64,000 bases of DNA from Leptospira sp. WS39.C2 (lineage in GTDB: Bacteria > Spirochaetota > Leptospiria > Leptospirales > Leptospiraceae): contig NZ_CP162142.1 in assembly GCF_040833965.1 (NCBI RefSeq), positions 2,951,001 through 3,015,000 on the forward strand, given 5' to 3'. The position numbers and the translations under genes are program-made. Below, piece by piece: positions 19,020 to 26,478 of the stretch (the stretch's first letter is position 1; each line of letters starts with the position of its first letter). The notes under the pieces were generated by a model. That model made no database searches. It had not been told where the DNA came from and saw nothing but the letters and a program-made list of their open reading frames with translations.

Positions 19020-21539
19020 ATGATCAAGCGGAAGTTAGTTGTCATTGGAAATGGAATGGTTGGTCACAGATTCTGTGAAAAATTAGTAGAATACGGTGGA
19101 ACAGACAAATTTGAAATTACTGTTCTTGGTGAAGAACCAAGACGTGCTTATGATCGGGTTCATCTCTCTGAATACTTTGCAAACCGATCTGCAGAAGCAT
19201 TATACCTATCCACACCTGATTGGTATAGAACCAATGGCATCAAATTATTATTATCTGAACCAGCCGTCTCATTAGATACTGTTCGCAGAAAATTAGTCAC
19301 TAGCCTAGGGACTGAATTAGAATTCGATGAATTAATTTTTGCAACTGGATCTTCTCCCTTCATACCACCCTTAGAAGGTTTAGACAAAGAAGGAGTTTTT
19401 GTTTATCGAACCATTGAAGATCTTGAAGATACATTAGAATATAGTAAAAAAATAAAGAAAGCTGCAGTTCTTGGTGGTGGCTTATTAGGATTAGAAGCAG
19501 CAAAGGCTCTTGTAGACTTAGGGAAAGAAACTCACGTCATTGAATTTGCCCCAAGACTGATGCCACGTCAATTAGATGACGGCGGAGCCGCGATATTAAA
19601 ATCCAAAATCGAAGAAATTGGAGTCCAAATACATCTAAACAAACAAACAGAAACAGTTTTAGGTGATAAAAAAATTGAAGGTTTTGCATTTAAAGACGGT
19701 GGATCCTTAGATTTTGATTTATTAATTGTATCTGCTGGAATTCGTCCAAGAGATGAATTGGCAAAAGAAGCAGGAATAACTGTCGGTGAACGTGGCGGTA
19801 TCATAGTTGATGATGGTATGGGCACAAATGTCTACGGTATTTATGCAATCGGCGAAGTTGCCCTTCATAGAAATTTTATTTATGGTCTTGTGGCACCTGG
19901 ATACGAAATGGCCGAAACTCTGGCATTTAATTTATGTAGTCCAGGTAACAAACCTAAAGTGTATTCAGGATCTGATCTATCCACCAAATTAAAGTTAATT
20001 GGCGTAGAAGTAGCTTCTTTTGGTGATGCTCTGGGACAAACCGAACATATTCCAATCGTTTTCAAAAATCCTAGAAGTGGAGTTTATAAAAAACTTGTGA
20101 TTTCACCCGATGGAAAATATTTACTAGGTGGGATATTAGTTGGGGATGCAAAAGCTTACGGCAATTTATTATCTTTTTATTTAAACAAAATGGAATTACC
20201 GGAAGAACCAGAAACATTGATCGTTGGTTCGGTATCTTCTGAAAATCTTTTTGGCGCAGATAATTTACCTGACGAAGCAAAAATCTGTTCTTGTAATAAT
20301 GTTTCAAAAGGAGACATCCTCACTGCAATTCGAGAGAAAGAATGTTATGATATCACAAGTTTAAAGAATTGTTCGAAAGCAGGGAGTGGATGTGGCGGTT
20401 GTTTACCACAAGTAAATTCGATCTTAAAAGCTGAATTAAAAACACAAGGAAAAGTTGTTACAGAACACCTTTGTGAACATTTCAGATTCTCTAGAAAGGA
20501 ACTTTACCAAGTAATAAAAGTAAAATCTTTAAAATCATTTCCTGAGGCCTTAAAAGAAATTGGAAAAGGGAATGGATGTGAAATTTGTAAACCAGCAGTT
20601 GCTTCAATTATTGCAAGCATTTGGAACGAACCTATTCTTAAACATAGAGAAATCCAAGACACAAATGATAAATACTTAGCAAACATTCAAAGAGGTGGAA
20701 CTTACTCGGTTATTCCAAGAATTCCAGGTGGTGAAATCACTCCAGACAAACTAATTGTAATCGGCGATGTGGCTAAAAAATACAATTTATACTGCAAAAT
20801 AACAGGTGGGCAACGAATTGATTTGTTAGGTGCTAGAATTGACCAACTTCCTTCCATTTGGAAGGATTTGATTGATCATGGATTTGAAAGTGGTCATGCG
20901 TATGGAAAATCAATGCGGACTGTCAAAAGTTGTGTTGGCTCTACCTGGTGTCGATTCGGTGTCCAAGACAGCACGTCCTTTGCAATCAAATTAGAAGAAC
21001 GTTACAAAGGAATTCGAGCCCCTCATAAACTCAAATGCGGAGTCTCAGGTTGTATTCGTGAATGTGCAGAAGCACGTGGAAAAGATTTTGGTATCATCGC
21101 TACCGAAAGAGGTTGGAACCTTTACATCGGAGGGAACGGTGGAGTGAATCCAAAACATGCAATATTATTTGCAGAGGACTTAGACGAAGACACATGTATC
21201 AAGTATATCGACCGTTATATGATGTTTTATATCAGAACGGCTGACAAACTAATGAGAACTTCAACTTGGTTAGAACAGCTGGAAGGTGGAATAGAATATT
21301 TAAAAGATGTCGTCATCAACGATCGACTTGGTATCAATTCACAGTTAGATGAAGAAATGAAACATTTGGTAAATACTTACCACTGTGAGTGGAAAGATGT
21401 TGTTGAAGATCCTGAAAAACAAAAAAAGTTCAAACATTTTGTAAATAGCAATGATACGGATCCAAATATCCAATTCATCGAAGAACGTGGTCAAATCCGA
21501 CCTGTTGATTGGGTTGAACAAAACTTAGTAAAATCATAA
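19020..21539 (+). CDS. nirB: NAD(P)H nitrite reductase, large subunit
   Basis: An 839-aa assimilatory nitrite reductase that reduces nitrite to ammonium. FAD/NAD(P)H domain at residues 1-400 (VVIGNGMVGHRFCE, VLGGGLLGLEAAKAL, YAIGEVALHR), BFD-type [2Fe-2S] segment from about 422 (CSCNNVSKGDI...GSGCGGC), a second BFD-like repeat near 485-530 (GNGCEICKP), then the ferredoxin-like and siroheme/[4Fe-4S] domains with SCVGSTWCRFG (about 636) and KCGVSGCIRECAEARGKD (about 671) supplying the cluster cysteines. Normal length for NirB. First gene of nirB-nirD-cobA-moaCB-moeA. Confidence 0.96.
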   Translation: MIKRKLVVIGNGMVGHRFCEKLVEYGGTDKFEITVLGEEPRRAYDRVHLSEYFANRSAEALYLSTPDWYRTNGIKLLLSEPAVSLDTVRRKLVTSLGTELEFDELIFATGSSPFIPPLEGLDKEGVFVYRTIEDLEDTLEYSKKIKKAAVLGGGLLGLEAAKALVDLGKETHVIEFAPRLMPRQLDDGGAAILKSKIEEIGVQIHLNKQTETVLGDKKIEGFAFKDGGSLDFDLLIVSAGIRPRDELAKEAGITVGERGGIIVDDGMGTNVYGIYAIGEVALHRNFIYGLVAPGYEMAETLAFNLCSPGNKPKVYSGSDLSTKLKLIGVEVASFGDALGQTEHIPIVFKNPRSGVYKKLVISPDGKYLLGGILVGDAKAYGNLLSFYLNKMELPEEPETLIVGSVSSENLFGADNLPDEAKICSCNNVSKGDILTAIREKECYDITSLKNCSKAGSGCGGCLPQVNSILKAELKTQGKVVTEHLCEHFRFSRKELYQVIKVKSLKSFPEALKEIGKGNGCEICKPAVASIIASIWNEPILKHREIQDTNDKYLANIQRGGTYSVIPRIPGGEITPDKLIVIGDVAKKYNLYCKITGGQRIDLLGARIDQLPSIWKDLIDHGFESGHAYGKSMRTVKSCVGSTWCRFGVQDSTSFAIKLEERYKGIRAPHKLKCGVSGCIRECAEARGKDFGIIATERGWNLYIGGNGGVNPKHAILFAEDLDEDTCIKYIDRYMMFYIRTADKLMRTSTWLEQLEGGIEYLKDVVINDRLGINSQLDEEMKHLVNTYHCEWKDVVEDPEKQKKFKHFVNSNDTDPNIQFIEERGQIRPVDWVEQNLVKS

Positions 21540-21552
21540 AGAGGAACACCAA

Positions 21553-21930
21553 ATGCAAACAAATCAAAATACAAAAGAAAAAGTATTAATTGGTCCTGTA
21601 TCCAATTTTGAAAAAGAAGGTGGTGTTACTGCAAAGATTGGTAACAAACAAATTGCTATTTTCTACTTTGAATCACGAAATGAATGGTATGCATGTGAAA
21701 ATGCATGCCCACATACAGGTGATATGGTTTTATCCAGGGGAATACTTGGAGATTCTAACGGTGAACCCAAGGTAGTTTGCCCATTACACAAAAGAAATTT
21801 TTCTCTCCAATCTGGAGAATGCCTAAACGATGAAAATTATAAAGTGAATTTATATTCGGTTAAGGTTGAGAATGATTGCGTTTACTTAGAAATGGAAAGT
21901 TCCTTGTTACAACAACTTGGTTACCAATAA
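21553..21930 (+). CDS. nirD: nitrite reductase small subunit, Rieske-type
   Basis: A 125-aa NirD subunit, partner of NirB. The fold is Rieske-like and the cluster ligands are complete: C52-P-H54 (ENACPHTGD) and C76-P-L-H79 (VVCPLHKRNF). It therefore probably holds a real [2Fe-2S] centre, unlike NirD proteins of the enteric type that have lost the ligands. It starts 13 bases after nirB behind AGAGGAAC, and its stop overlaps the ATG of the siroheme methylase by one base. Confidence 0.93.
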   Translation: MQTNQNTKEKVLIGPVSNFEKEGGVTAKIGNKQIAIFYFESRNEWYACENACPHTGDMVLSRGILGDSNGEPKVVCPLHKRNFSLQSGECLNDENYKVNLYSVKVENDCVYLEMESSLLQQLGYQ

Positions 21931-22721
21931 TGAATCCGCTTCCCTTGAATCAAAAAAAAGGAAAGGTATATTTGGTAGGTGCAGGCCCAGGTGATCCTGA
22001 ATTACTCACTGTCAAAGCGTTAAAGATCTTAAGGAAAGCAAATATTGTATTTTATGATGACTTAGTTTCGCCTCGTATACTAGGAGTTTGTCGAAAATCT
22101 ATCCAAATGGTTTACGTAGGGAAACGTTTGGGAGTTCATAGCTGCTTACAAGATCAAATTAATGATAAATTGCTCCAAGCAGCTAAAGAACACAATACAA
22201 TAGTTAGACTGAAAGGCGGAGATCCATCCATTTTTGGTAGAGTTGGAGAAGAATATGCATCTCTTCTACACGAAGGGATCGAATGTGAAATTATTGCTGG
22301 AATTACAACTGCTTCTGGAGTAGCATCATCACTTGGTTTTCCTTTGACCCATCGAGACTATGCAAGGGAAATCCTATTTTTATCTGGGCACAAAAAGGAC
22401 GGTGTGAATGCAGAAGGTTTCAAAAATTTAAATTGTATTGGCAAAACCATAATCATTTATATGGGGTTAAACTCACTTGGTTTGATCGTATCTGAACTAA
22501 TGAATTCAGGAAATGATAAAGATACAAAAATTGCAGTAATACAAAATGCAACTTTGGAAACAGAAAGAGTTTTCACTGGAAATTTGGAAAATATCGAATG
22601 GATCGTGGAAAAAAACCAGGTCAAATCACCAGCCATTATGGTCGTTGGAGAAATTGTACGTTTTTATGAGGAGATGAAAAATTTGAAAAATGGCTGTGCG
22701 TCCATTCTATCCCCTATATAA
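21930..22721 (+). CDS. cobA: uroporphyrinogen-III C-methyltransferase
   Basis: A 263-aa SAM-dependent SUMT that makes precorrin-2, the precursor of the siroheme needed by NirB. Motifs: VYLVGAGPGDPELLTVKAL (about residues 12-30), VFYDDLVSPRIL, IVRLKGGDPSIFGR (about 91-104), GITTASGVASSLGFPLTHRD. A longer frame to 21876 exists, but the ATG at 21930 overlapping the nirD stop fits the conserved start. It is a single-domain SUMT, not a CysG fusion, so the dehydrogenase and ferrochelatase must be elsewhere. Confidence 0.93.
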   Translation: MNPLPLNQKKGKVYLVGAGPGDPELLTVKALKILRKANIVFYDDLVSPRILGVCRKSIQMVYVGKRLGVHSCLQDQINDKLLQAAKEHNTIVRLKGGDPSIFGRVGEEYASLLHEGIECEIIAGITTASGVASSLGFPLTHRDYAREILFLSGHKKDGVNAEGFKNLNCIGKTIIIYMGLNSLGLIVSELMNSGNDKDTKIAVIQNATLETERVFTGNLENIEWIVEKNQVKSPAIMVVGEIVRFYEEMKNLKNGCASILSPI

Positions 22722-22730
22722 GGGATAGGA
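22705..22730 (+). promoter_or_regulatory. hairpin spanning the cobA stop and masking the moaCB ribosome binding site
   Basis: CTATCCC (22707-22713) pairs perfectly with GGGATAG (22722-22728), extended to nine pairs by U-A and U-G pairs. The loop holds the cobA stop codon TAA (22719-22721). The 3' arm carries GGGATAGGA, the only ribosome binding site candidate for the ATG at 22731. Ribosomes finishing cobA would open it, so the layout predicts translational coupling. Confidence 0.6.
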
Positions 22731-23645
22731 ATGAACGATATTACAGGAAAAAGAACCACTCTCCGTTTTGCAGAAGCGGAAGGATTTGTATACTGCCAAA
22801 AAGAAACGATCGAAAGAATAGTATCCAAAACTTTACCAAAAGGAGATTTGTTTGAAGTAGCGAAAGCATCAGCTCTGTTAGGTGCCAAACAAACATCAAA
22901 TCTCATTCCTCATTGCCACCCCGTTCCCATTGATTTTTTTTCCATAAATTTTGAAATTTTAGAAGATAAAAATGCAGTTCGTATCACCACTCAGGCAAAA
23001 TCCATTGGGAAAACGGGAATCGAAATGGAAGCATTAACTGGAGTAACTGTTGCATCCCTTGTCATTTATGATTTATTAAAACCAATTGATAAAACATTAG
23101 AGATATCGTCTGTTAGACTTTTAGAAAAACGAGGTGGAAAAACAGACAAACAAATCTCTAAATTTGCCACTGGATCTTCTGCAAAAATATTAGTTTGTTC
23201 CGATTCCTGTTTTGCTGGTAAAAAAGAAGATGGATCAGGAAAAATTATCGCCGAACTTTTAACAAATGAAGGTGTCGATGTAATCGAAACAAAGATTGTT
23301 CCTGACGAACCAGAAGAAATCAAAAATGCCATTAAGAATTGGGTTATAGAAAATGTTGATTTGATCATTACAACTGGTGGAACGGGACTTGGGCCAAGAG
23401 ATAATACTACAGATACCGTAAAATCTTTGTTAGAGAAAGAAATTCCAGGAGTTTCAGAAGTCATGCGATCCTTCGGACAAGATCGGACACCATTTGCAAT
23501 GTTATCTCGTTCAATCGCAGGAAACATTGGAAAAACGATCGTTATTTCAGTTCCCGGAAGTACGAATGGTGCTAAAGAAAGTATGACGGCAATTTTACCA
23601 GCCATCTTTCATGCTAAAAAAATGATGAGAGGCGAAGGTCATTGA
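22731..23645 (+). CDS. bifunctional MoaC-MoaB molybdenum cofactor protein
   Basis: A 304-aa fusion. Residues 1-142 are MoaC (cyclic pyranopterin monophosphate synthase): LIPHCHPVPIDF and GKTGIEMEALTGVTVASLV. Residues from about 150 are MoaB/MogA (molybdopterin adenylyltransferase fold): TTGGTGLGPRDNTTDT and SVPGSTNGAKES. Such fusions are known in other bacteria. It acts between MoaA and MoaD/E (first half) and before MoeA (second half). Its stop overlaps the moeA start. Confidence 0.93.
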   Translation: MNDITGKRTTLRFAEAEGFVYCQKETIERIVSKTLPKGDLFEVAKASALLGAKQTSNLIPHCHPVPIDFFSINFEILEDKNAVRITTQAKSIGKTGIEMEALTGVTVASLVIYDLLKPIDKTLEISSVRLLEKRGGKTDKQISKFATGSSAKILVCSDSCFAGKKEDGSGKIIAELLTNEGVDVIETKIVPDEPEEIKNAIKNWVIENVDLIITTGGTGLGPRDNTTDTVKSLLEKEIPGVSEVMRSFGQDRTPFAMLSRSIAGNIGKTIVISVPGSTNGAKESMTAILPAIFHAKKMMRGEGH

Positions 23646-24832
23646 TTTCATACTTAGAAGCTTTAGAATTGATTCTTAAGGAATCCATTCCTTTCGGAAA
23701 TGAATTTGTACCCATTGGCGAATCTTTCGGTCGTGTGAATTCCGAAAACATTTTAGCGGATCGAGATTACCCACCCTTCCATCGTTCTGCAATGGATGGA
23801 TTTGCGATTTCATCCAATGAGTTTTCAAATAAGAAAACTTATGTATACAATCGAGAACTTCATGCAGGCGAAACCATTACAAAATTGCCGAATGAATCTA
23901 CAATTCGAATCATGACAGGTGCACCTGTTCCCGATGGATATGATGCGGTAATTAAAATTGAAGATACCAAACTTTCCGAAGAGAATGGAAAAAAAACTGT
24001 TTTGTTTCAAAACTCTGAAATTCGTGCTTGGTTGAATATCGCCAAACAAGGTGAAGATGCAAAGAAAGGTGATTTACTCCTTCCAATCGGAACTTCAATC
24101 AATATATCGGAAATTTCATTACTAGCGAGTCTGGGAATAGACTCTGTTCCTGTTTTTTCCTTACCAAAAGTTAAAATCATTTCAACAGGAAATGAAGTAG
24201 TTCCGATAGAAATTTTACCCCTTCCCCATCAAATCCGAGATTCAAATTCATTTACGATCACCGCTTCTCTTGCAAAATTTAAAATCATCCCACATTCCAT
24301 AACTCATGTAATAGATGATGAATCTAAAATGAGAAATGCCGTCGAACAAGGGTTAGATTCAGATATACTGATTTTATCTGGTGGTGTTTCGGTGGGCGAA
24401 AAAGATTTGGTTCCTTCTATATTAAACCAATTGGGTGTCTCCACTATCTTTCATAAAACTGCAATCAAACCTGGAAAACCCATTTGGTTTGGAAAAAAAG
24501 GGAAAACATTTGTATTTGGTTTACCAGGAAACCCAATGAGTGTGCAAACTTGTTTTCGAATTTTGATTGATCCCTTTCTCCGAAAATCTCTTGGATTACA
24601 AAAGGAAATTTTTTTAAAGTTACCGTTTTCCGATTCCAAAAATAAAAAACACAACCTAACAGAATTTTTTCCAGTGCGTTTATTCACAAAAGACAAAACG
24701 TATATATCACCTATTCCATTTAACGGAAGTGGTGATATCAAAGCTGGTAGATTTTCCGATGGACTTGCCATATTCCCTCAGAACCAAAACCAATTACTTC
24801 CTGAGGAGATGATTGAATTCCTACCTTGGTAA
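23642..24832 (+). CDS. moeA: molybdopterin molybdenumtransferase
   Basis: A 396-aa MoeA that inserts molybdenum into adenylated molybdopterin. Motifs in order: DYPPFHRSAMDGFAI (about 42-56), TGAPVPDGYDAVIKIEDT, IISTGNEVVP, IRDSNSF, LSGGVSVGEKD, KPGKPIWFG and GLPGNPMSVQTCF. It starts with TTG at 23642, overlapping the moaCB stop in TTGA, with GAGGCGAAGG upstream. It closes the nirB operon. Confidence 0.93.
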   Translation: MISYLEALELILKESIPFGNEFVPIGESFGRVNSENILADRDYPPFHRSAMDGFAISSNEFSNKKTYVYNRELHAGETITKLPNESTIRIMTGAPVPDGYDAVIKIEDTKLSEENGKKTVLFQNSEIRAWLNIAKQGEDAKKGDLLLPIGTSINISEISLLASLGIDSVPVFSLPKVKIISTGNEVVPIEILPLPHQIRDSNSFTITASLAKFKIIPHSITHVIDDESKMRNAVEQGLDSDILILSGGVSVGEKDLVPSILNQLGVSTIFHKTAIKPGKPIWFGKKGKTFVFGLPGNPMSVQTCFRILIDPFLRKSLGLQKEIFLKLPFSDSKNKKHNLTEFFPVRLFTKDKTYISPIPFNGSGDIKAGRFSDGLAIFPQNQNQLLPEEMIEFLPW

Positions 24833-24849
24833 ATTAATTTTCAACATTT

Positions 24850-24864
24850 TGTACGAAACGTACA
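24850..24864. promoter_or_regulatory. nitrate-regulon operator, narK copy
   Basis: TGTACGAAACGTACA: arms TGTACG and CGTACA are perfect inverted repeats around AAA. It matches the nitrate reductase site at 14 of 15 positions. Twenty bases on, ATTCG...CGAAT (24871-24889) forms a looser inverted repeat. It lies about 165 bases upstream of the narK start, directly after moeA. Confidence 0.7.
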
Positions 24865-25030
24865 CACCTTATTCGAATTTTATACGAATCTAATTTTTGA
24901 CACACACTCTGCTTTTTTACCGATAAAAAAGCCAACAAATCATGCTATTTTAGGCCTTTTGGAGGTAGGTACCTTTCGGACATTTGGTACGCTTTTTGCA
25001 TTTAGATTCTACAATAGGAGAATCATTCCC

Positions 25031-26386
25031 GTGACGATTACACCTCATGCGAAAGCAACTAAGATCGATTTATTAAGTTTTAAAACTCCCCAAATGAGGA
25101 CATTCCACCTCACTTGGATTGCATTTTTTTTGTGTTTTTTTGGATGGTTTGGAATAGCACCACTTATGGTTTATGTGAGGGAAGAACTTTCGCTTACAAA
25201 AGAACAAATTGGAAATATCATCATCGCATCTGTTGCGATTACAATTTTTATGCGGCTCCTCATAGGTTGGTTGTGTGACAAAATTGGTCCAAGAATCGCT
25301 TATACTTTTTTGTTACTTTTTGGATCCATACCAGTAATGTGTATTGGTTTCGCTGATAGTTATCTTACTTTTTTATTATTACGATTAGCAATTGGAGCCA
25401 TTGGTGCATCCTTTGTGATCACTCAGTACCATACGTCTGTTATGTTTGCACCAAATATCATTGGAACTGCAAATGCGACAACTGCTGGTTGGGGAAACTT
25501 AGGTGGTGGTGTGACCCAAATGGTAATGCCTCTTATCTTTGGATTTTTTGTTGCCTTTGGTTTCACTACAGGAGTGTCTTGGAGACTTGCTATGGTAGTT
25601 CCAGGAATTGCTCTATTTTTAATGGGTATCATTTATTACTTTGGAACACAAGATACTCCAGGTGGAAATTTTAAAGACATTAAAGAAACCTACCCGACCT
25701 TTCAAGGTGGTAAAAAAAATTCACTCGCAAACTTTCTTTTAGTAATCAAAGATTCAAGAGTATGGTTATTATTTTTAGCTTATGGTGCTTGTTTTGGAAT
25801 TGAACTTACAATCAATAATATTGCAGCACTTTATTATGTAGATCAGTTTAAGTTAACCCCTGCAACTGCTGGTTTAATTGCTGGATTATTTGGTTTAATG
25901 AATTTATTTGCACGAACGTTAGGTGGTGTTTTCGGAGACAAATTTGGAATCAAATGGGGATTACGTGGACGAGTCATTTGGTTATCAGCAGCACTCGCTG
26001 GTGAAGGAATTTGTTTAGTTTTATTTTCTCAAATGACGTCACTCGTACTTGCCATTACATCCATGATTGTCTTTAGTTTGTTCGTGCAAATGTCGGAAGG
26101 AGCAACTTTTTCTGTAGTTCCATTTGTGAACAAAAAAGCAATTGGAGCTGTTTCTGGAATTGTTGGTGCCGGTGGAAACGTAGGTGCTGTCTCTGCTGGA
26201 TTTTTATTCAGAGGGGATTTGACATACCAAAACGCCTTACTTATGATAGGCGTCTTAGTTACAATTTCTGCATTTTTTGCTCTATTAGTCCGTTTTTCAT
26301 TGGAAGAAGAAAAAGAAGTCGGAGATGAAATGAACCAAATCATCCCAACGCAAGAGAAAAAATCAGGACTCGTAACAGCCTCTTAA
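25031..26386 (+). CDS. narK: nitrate/nitrite MFS transporter
   Basis: A 451-aa NarK-type transporter with about 12 membrane helices. Both nitrate signature glycine motifs are present: GWGNLGGGVTQMVMPLIFG in helix 5 and GIVGAGGNVGAV in helix 11. The frame extends to 24959, but GTG 25031 has AGGAG ten bases upstream and starts VTITPHAKATKIDLLSFKTP, so I chose it. Probably imports nitrate for the assimilatory pathway. Own operator upstream; the second molybdo-enzyme follows 92 bases downstream. Confidence 0.93.
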   Translation: MTITPHAKATKIDLLSFKTPQMRTFHLTWIAFFLCFFGWFGIAPLMVYVREELSLTKEQIGNIIIASVAITIFMRLLIGWLCDKIGPRIAYTFLLLFGSIPVMCIGFADSYLTFLLLRLAIGAIGASFVITQYHTSVMFAPNIIGTANATTAGWGNLGGGVTQMVMPLIFGFFVAFGFTTGVSWRLAMVVPGIALFLMGIIYYFGTQDTPGGNFKDIKETYPTFQGGKKNSLANFLLVIKDSRVWLLFLAYGACFGIELTINNIAALYYVDQFKLTPATAGLIAGLFGLMNLFARTLGGVFGDKFGIKWGLRGRVIWLSAALAGEGICLVLFSQMTSLVLAITSMIVFSLFVQMSEGATFSVVPFVNKKAIGAVSGIVGAGGNVGAVSAGFLFRGDLTYQNALLMIGVLVTISAFFALLVRFSLEEEKEVGDEMNQIIPTQEKKSGLVTAS

Positions 26387-26409
26387 TCAGAAAAACATTT
26401 AGAATCAGC

Positions 26410-26441
26410 TTTGAGAGACAATTTTCCACTTGTTTCTCAAA
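26410..26441 (+). other. strong hairpin after narK (terminator or leader element)
   Basis: A 12-bp stem (TTTGAGAGACAA with TTGTTTCTCAAA, one G-U pair) and an 8-base loop, 23 bases after the narK stop. It lacks a U tract, and a second hairpin starts three bases later. It could partly terminate narK or be an alternative fold of the next gene's leader. Confidence 0.55.
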
Positions 26442-26444
26442 TCC

Positions 26445-26476
26445 TTTTCTCCTAAGATTATCCTCTTAGGAGAAAA
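26445..26476 (+). promoter_or_regulatory. perfect hairpin sequestering the ribosome binding site of the molybdopterin oxidoreductase gene
   Basis: TTTTCTCCTAAGA (26445-26457) is perfectly complementary to TCTTAGGAGAAAA (26464-26476), with loop TTATCC. The AGGAG ribosome binding site (26468-26472) of the ATG at 26479 is entirely inside the 3' arm. Translation should need this stem to be opened. Confidence 0.65.
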
Positions 26477-26478
26477 CT

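Noticed and set aside
23066..23605. 179-codon open frame on the minus strand
   Set aside because: It lies fully inside moaCB, whose MoaC and MoaB motifs are complete, and reads as Ser/Pro/Phe-rich antisense with no domain.
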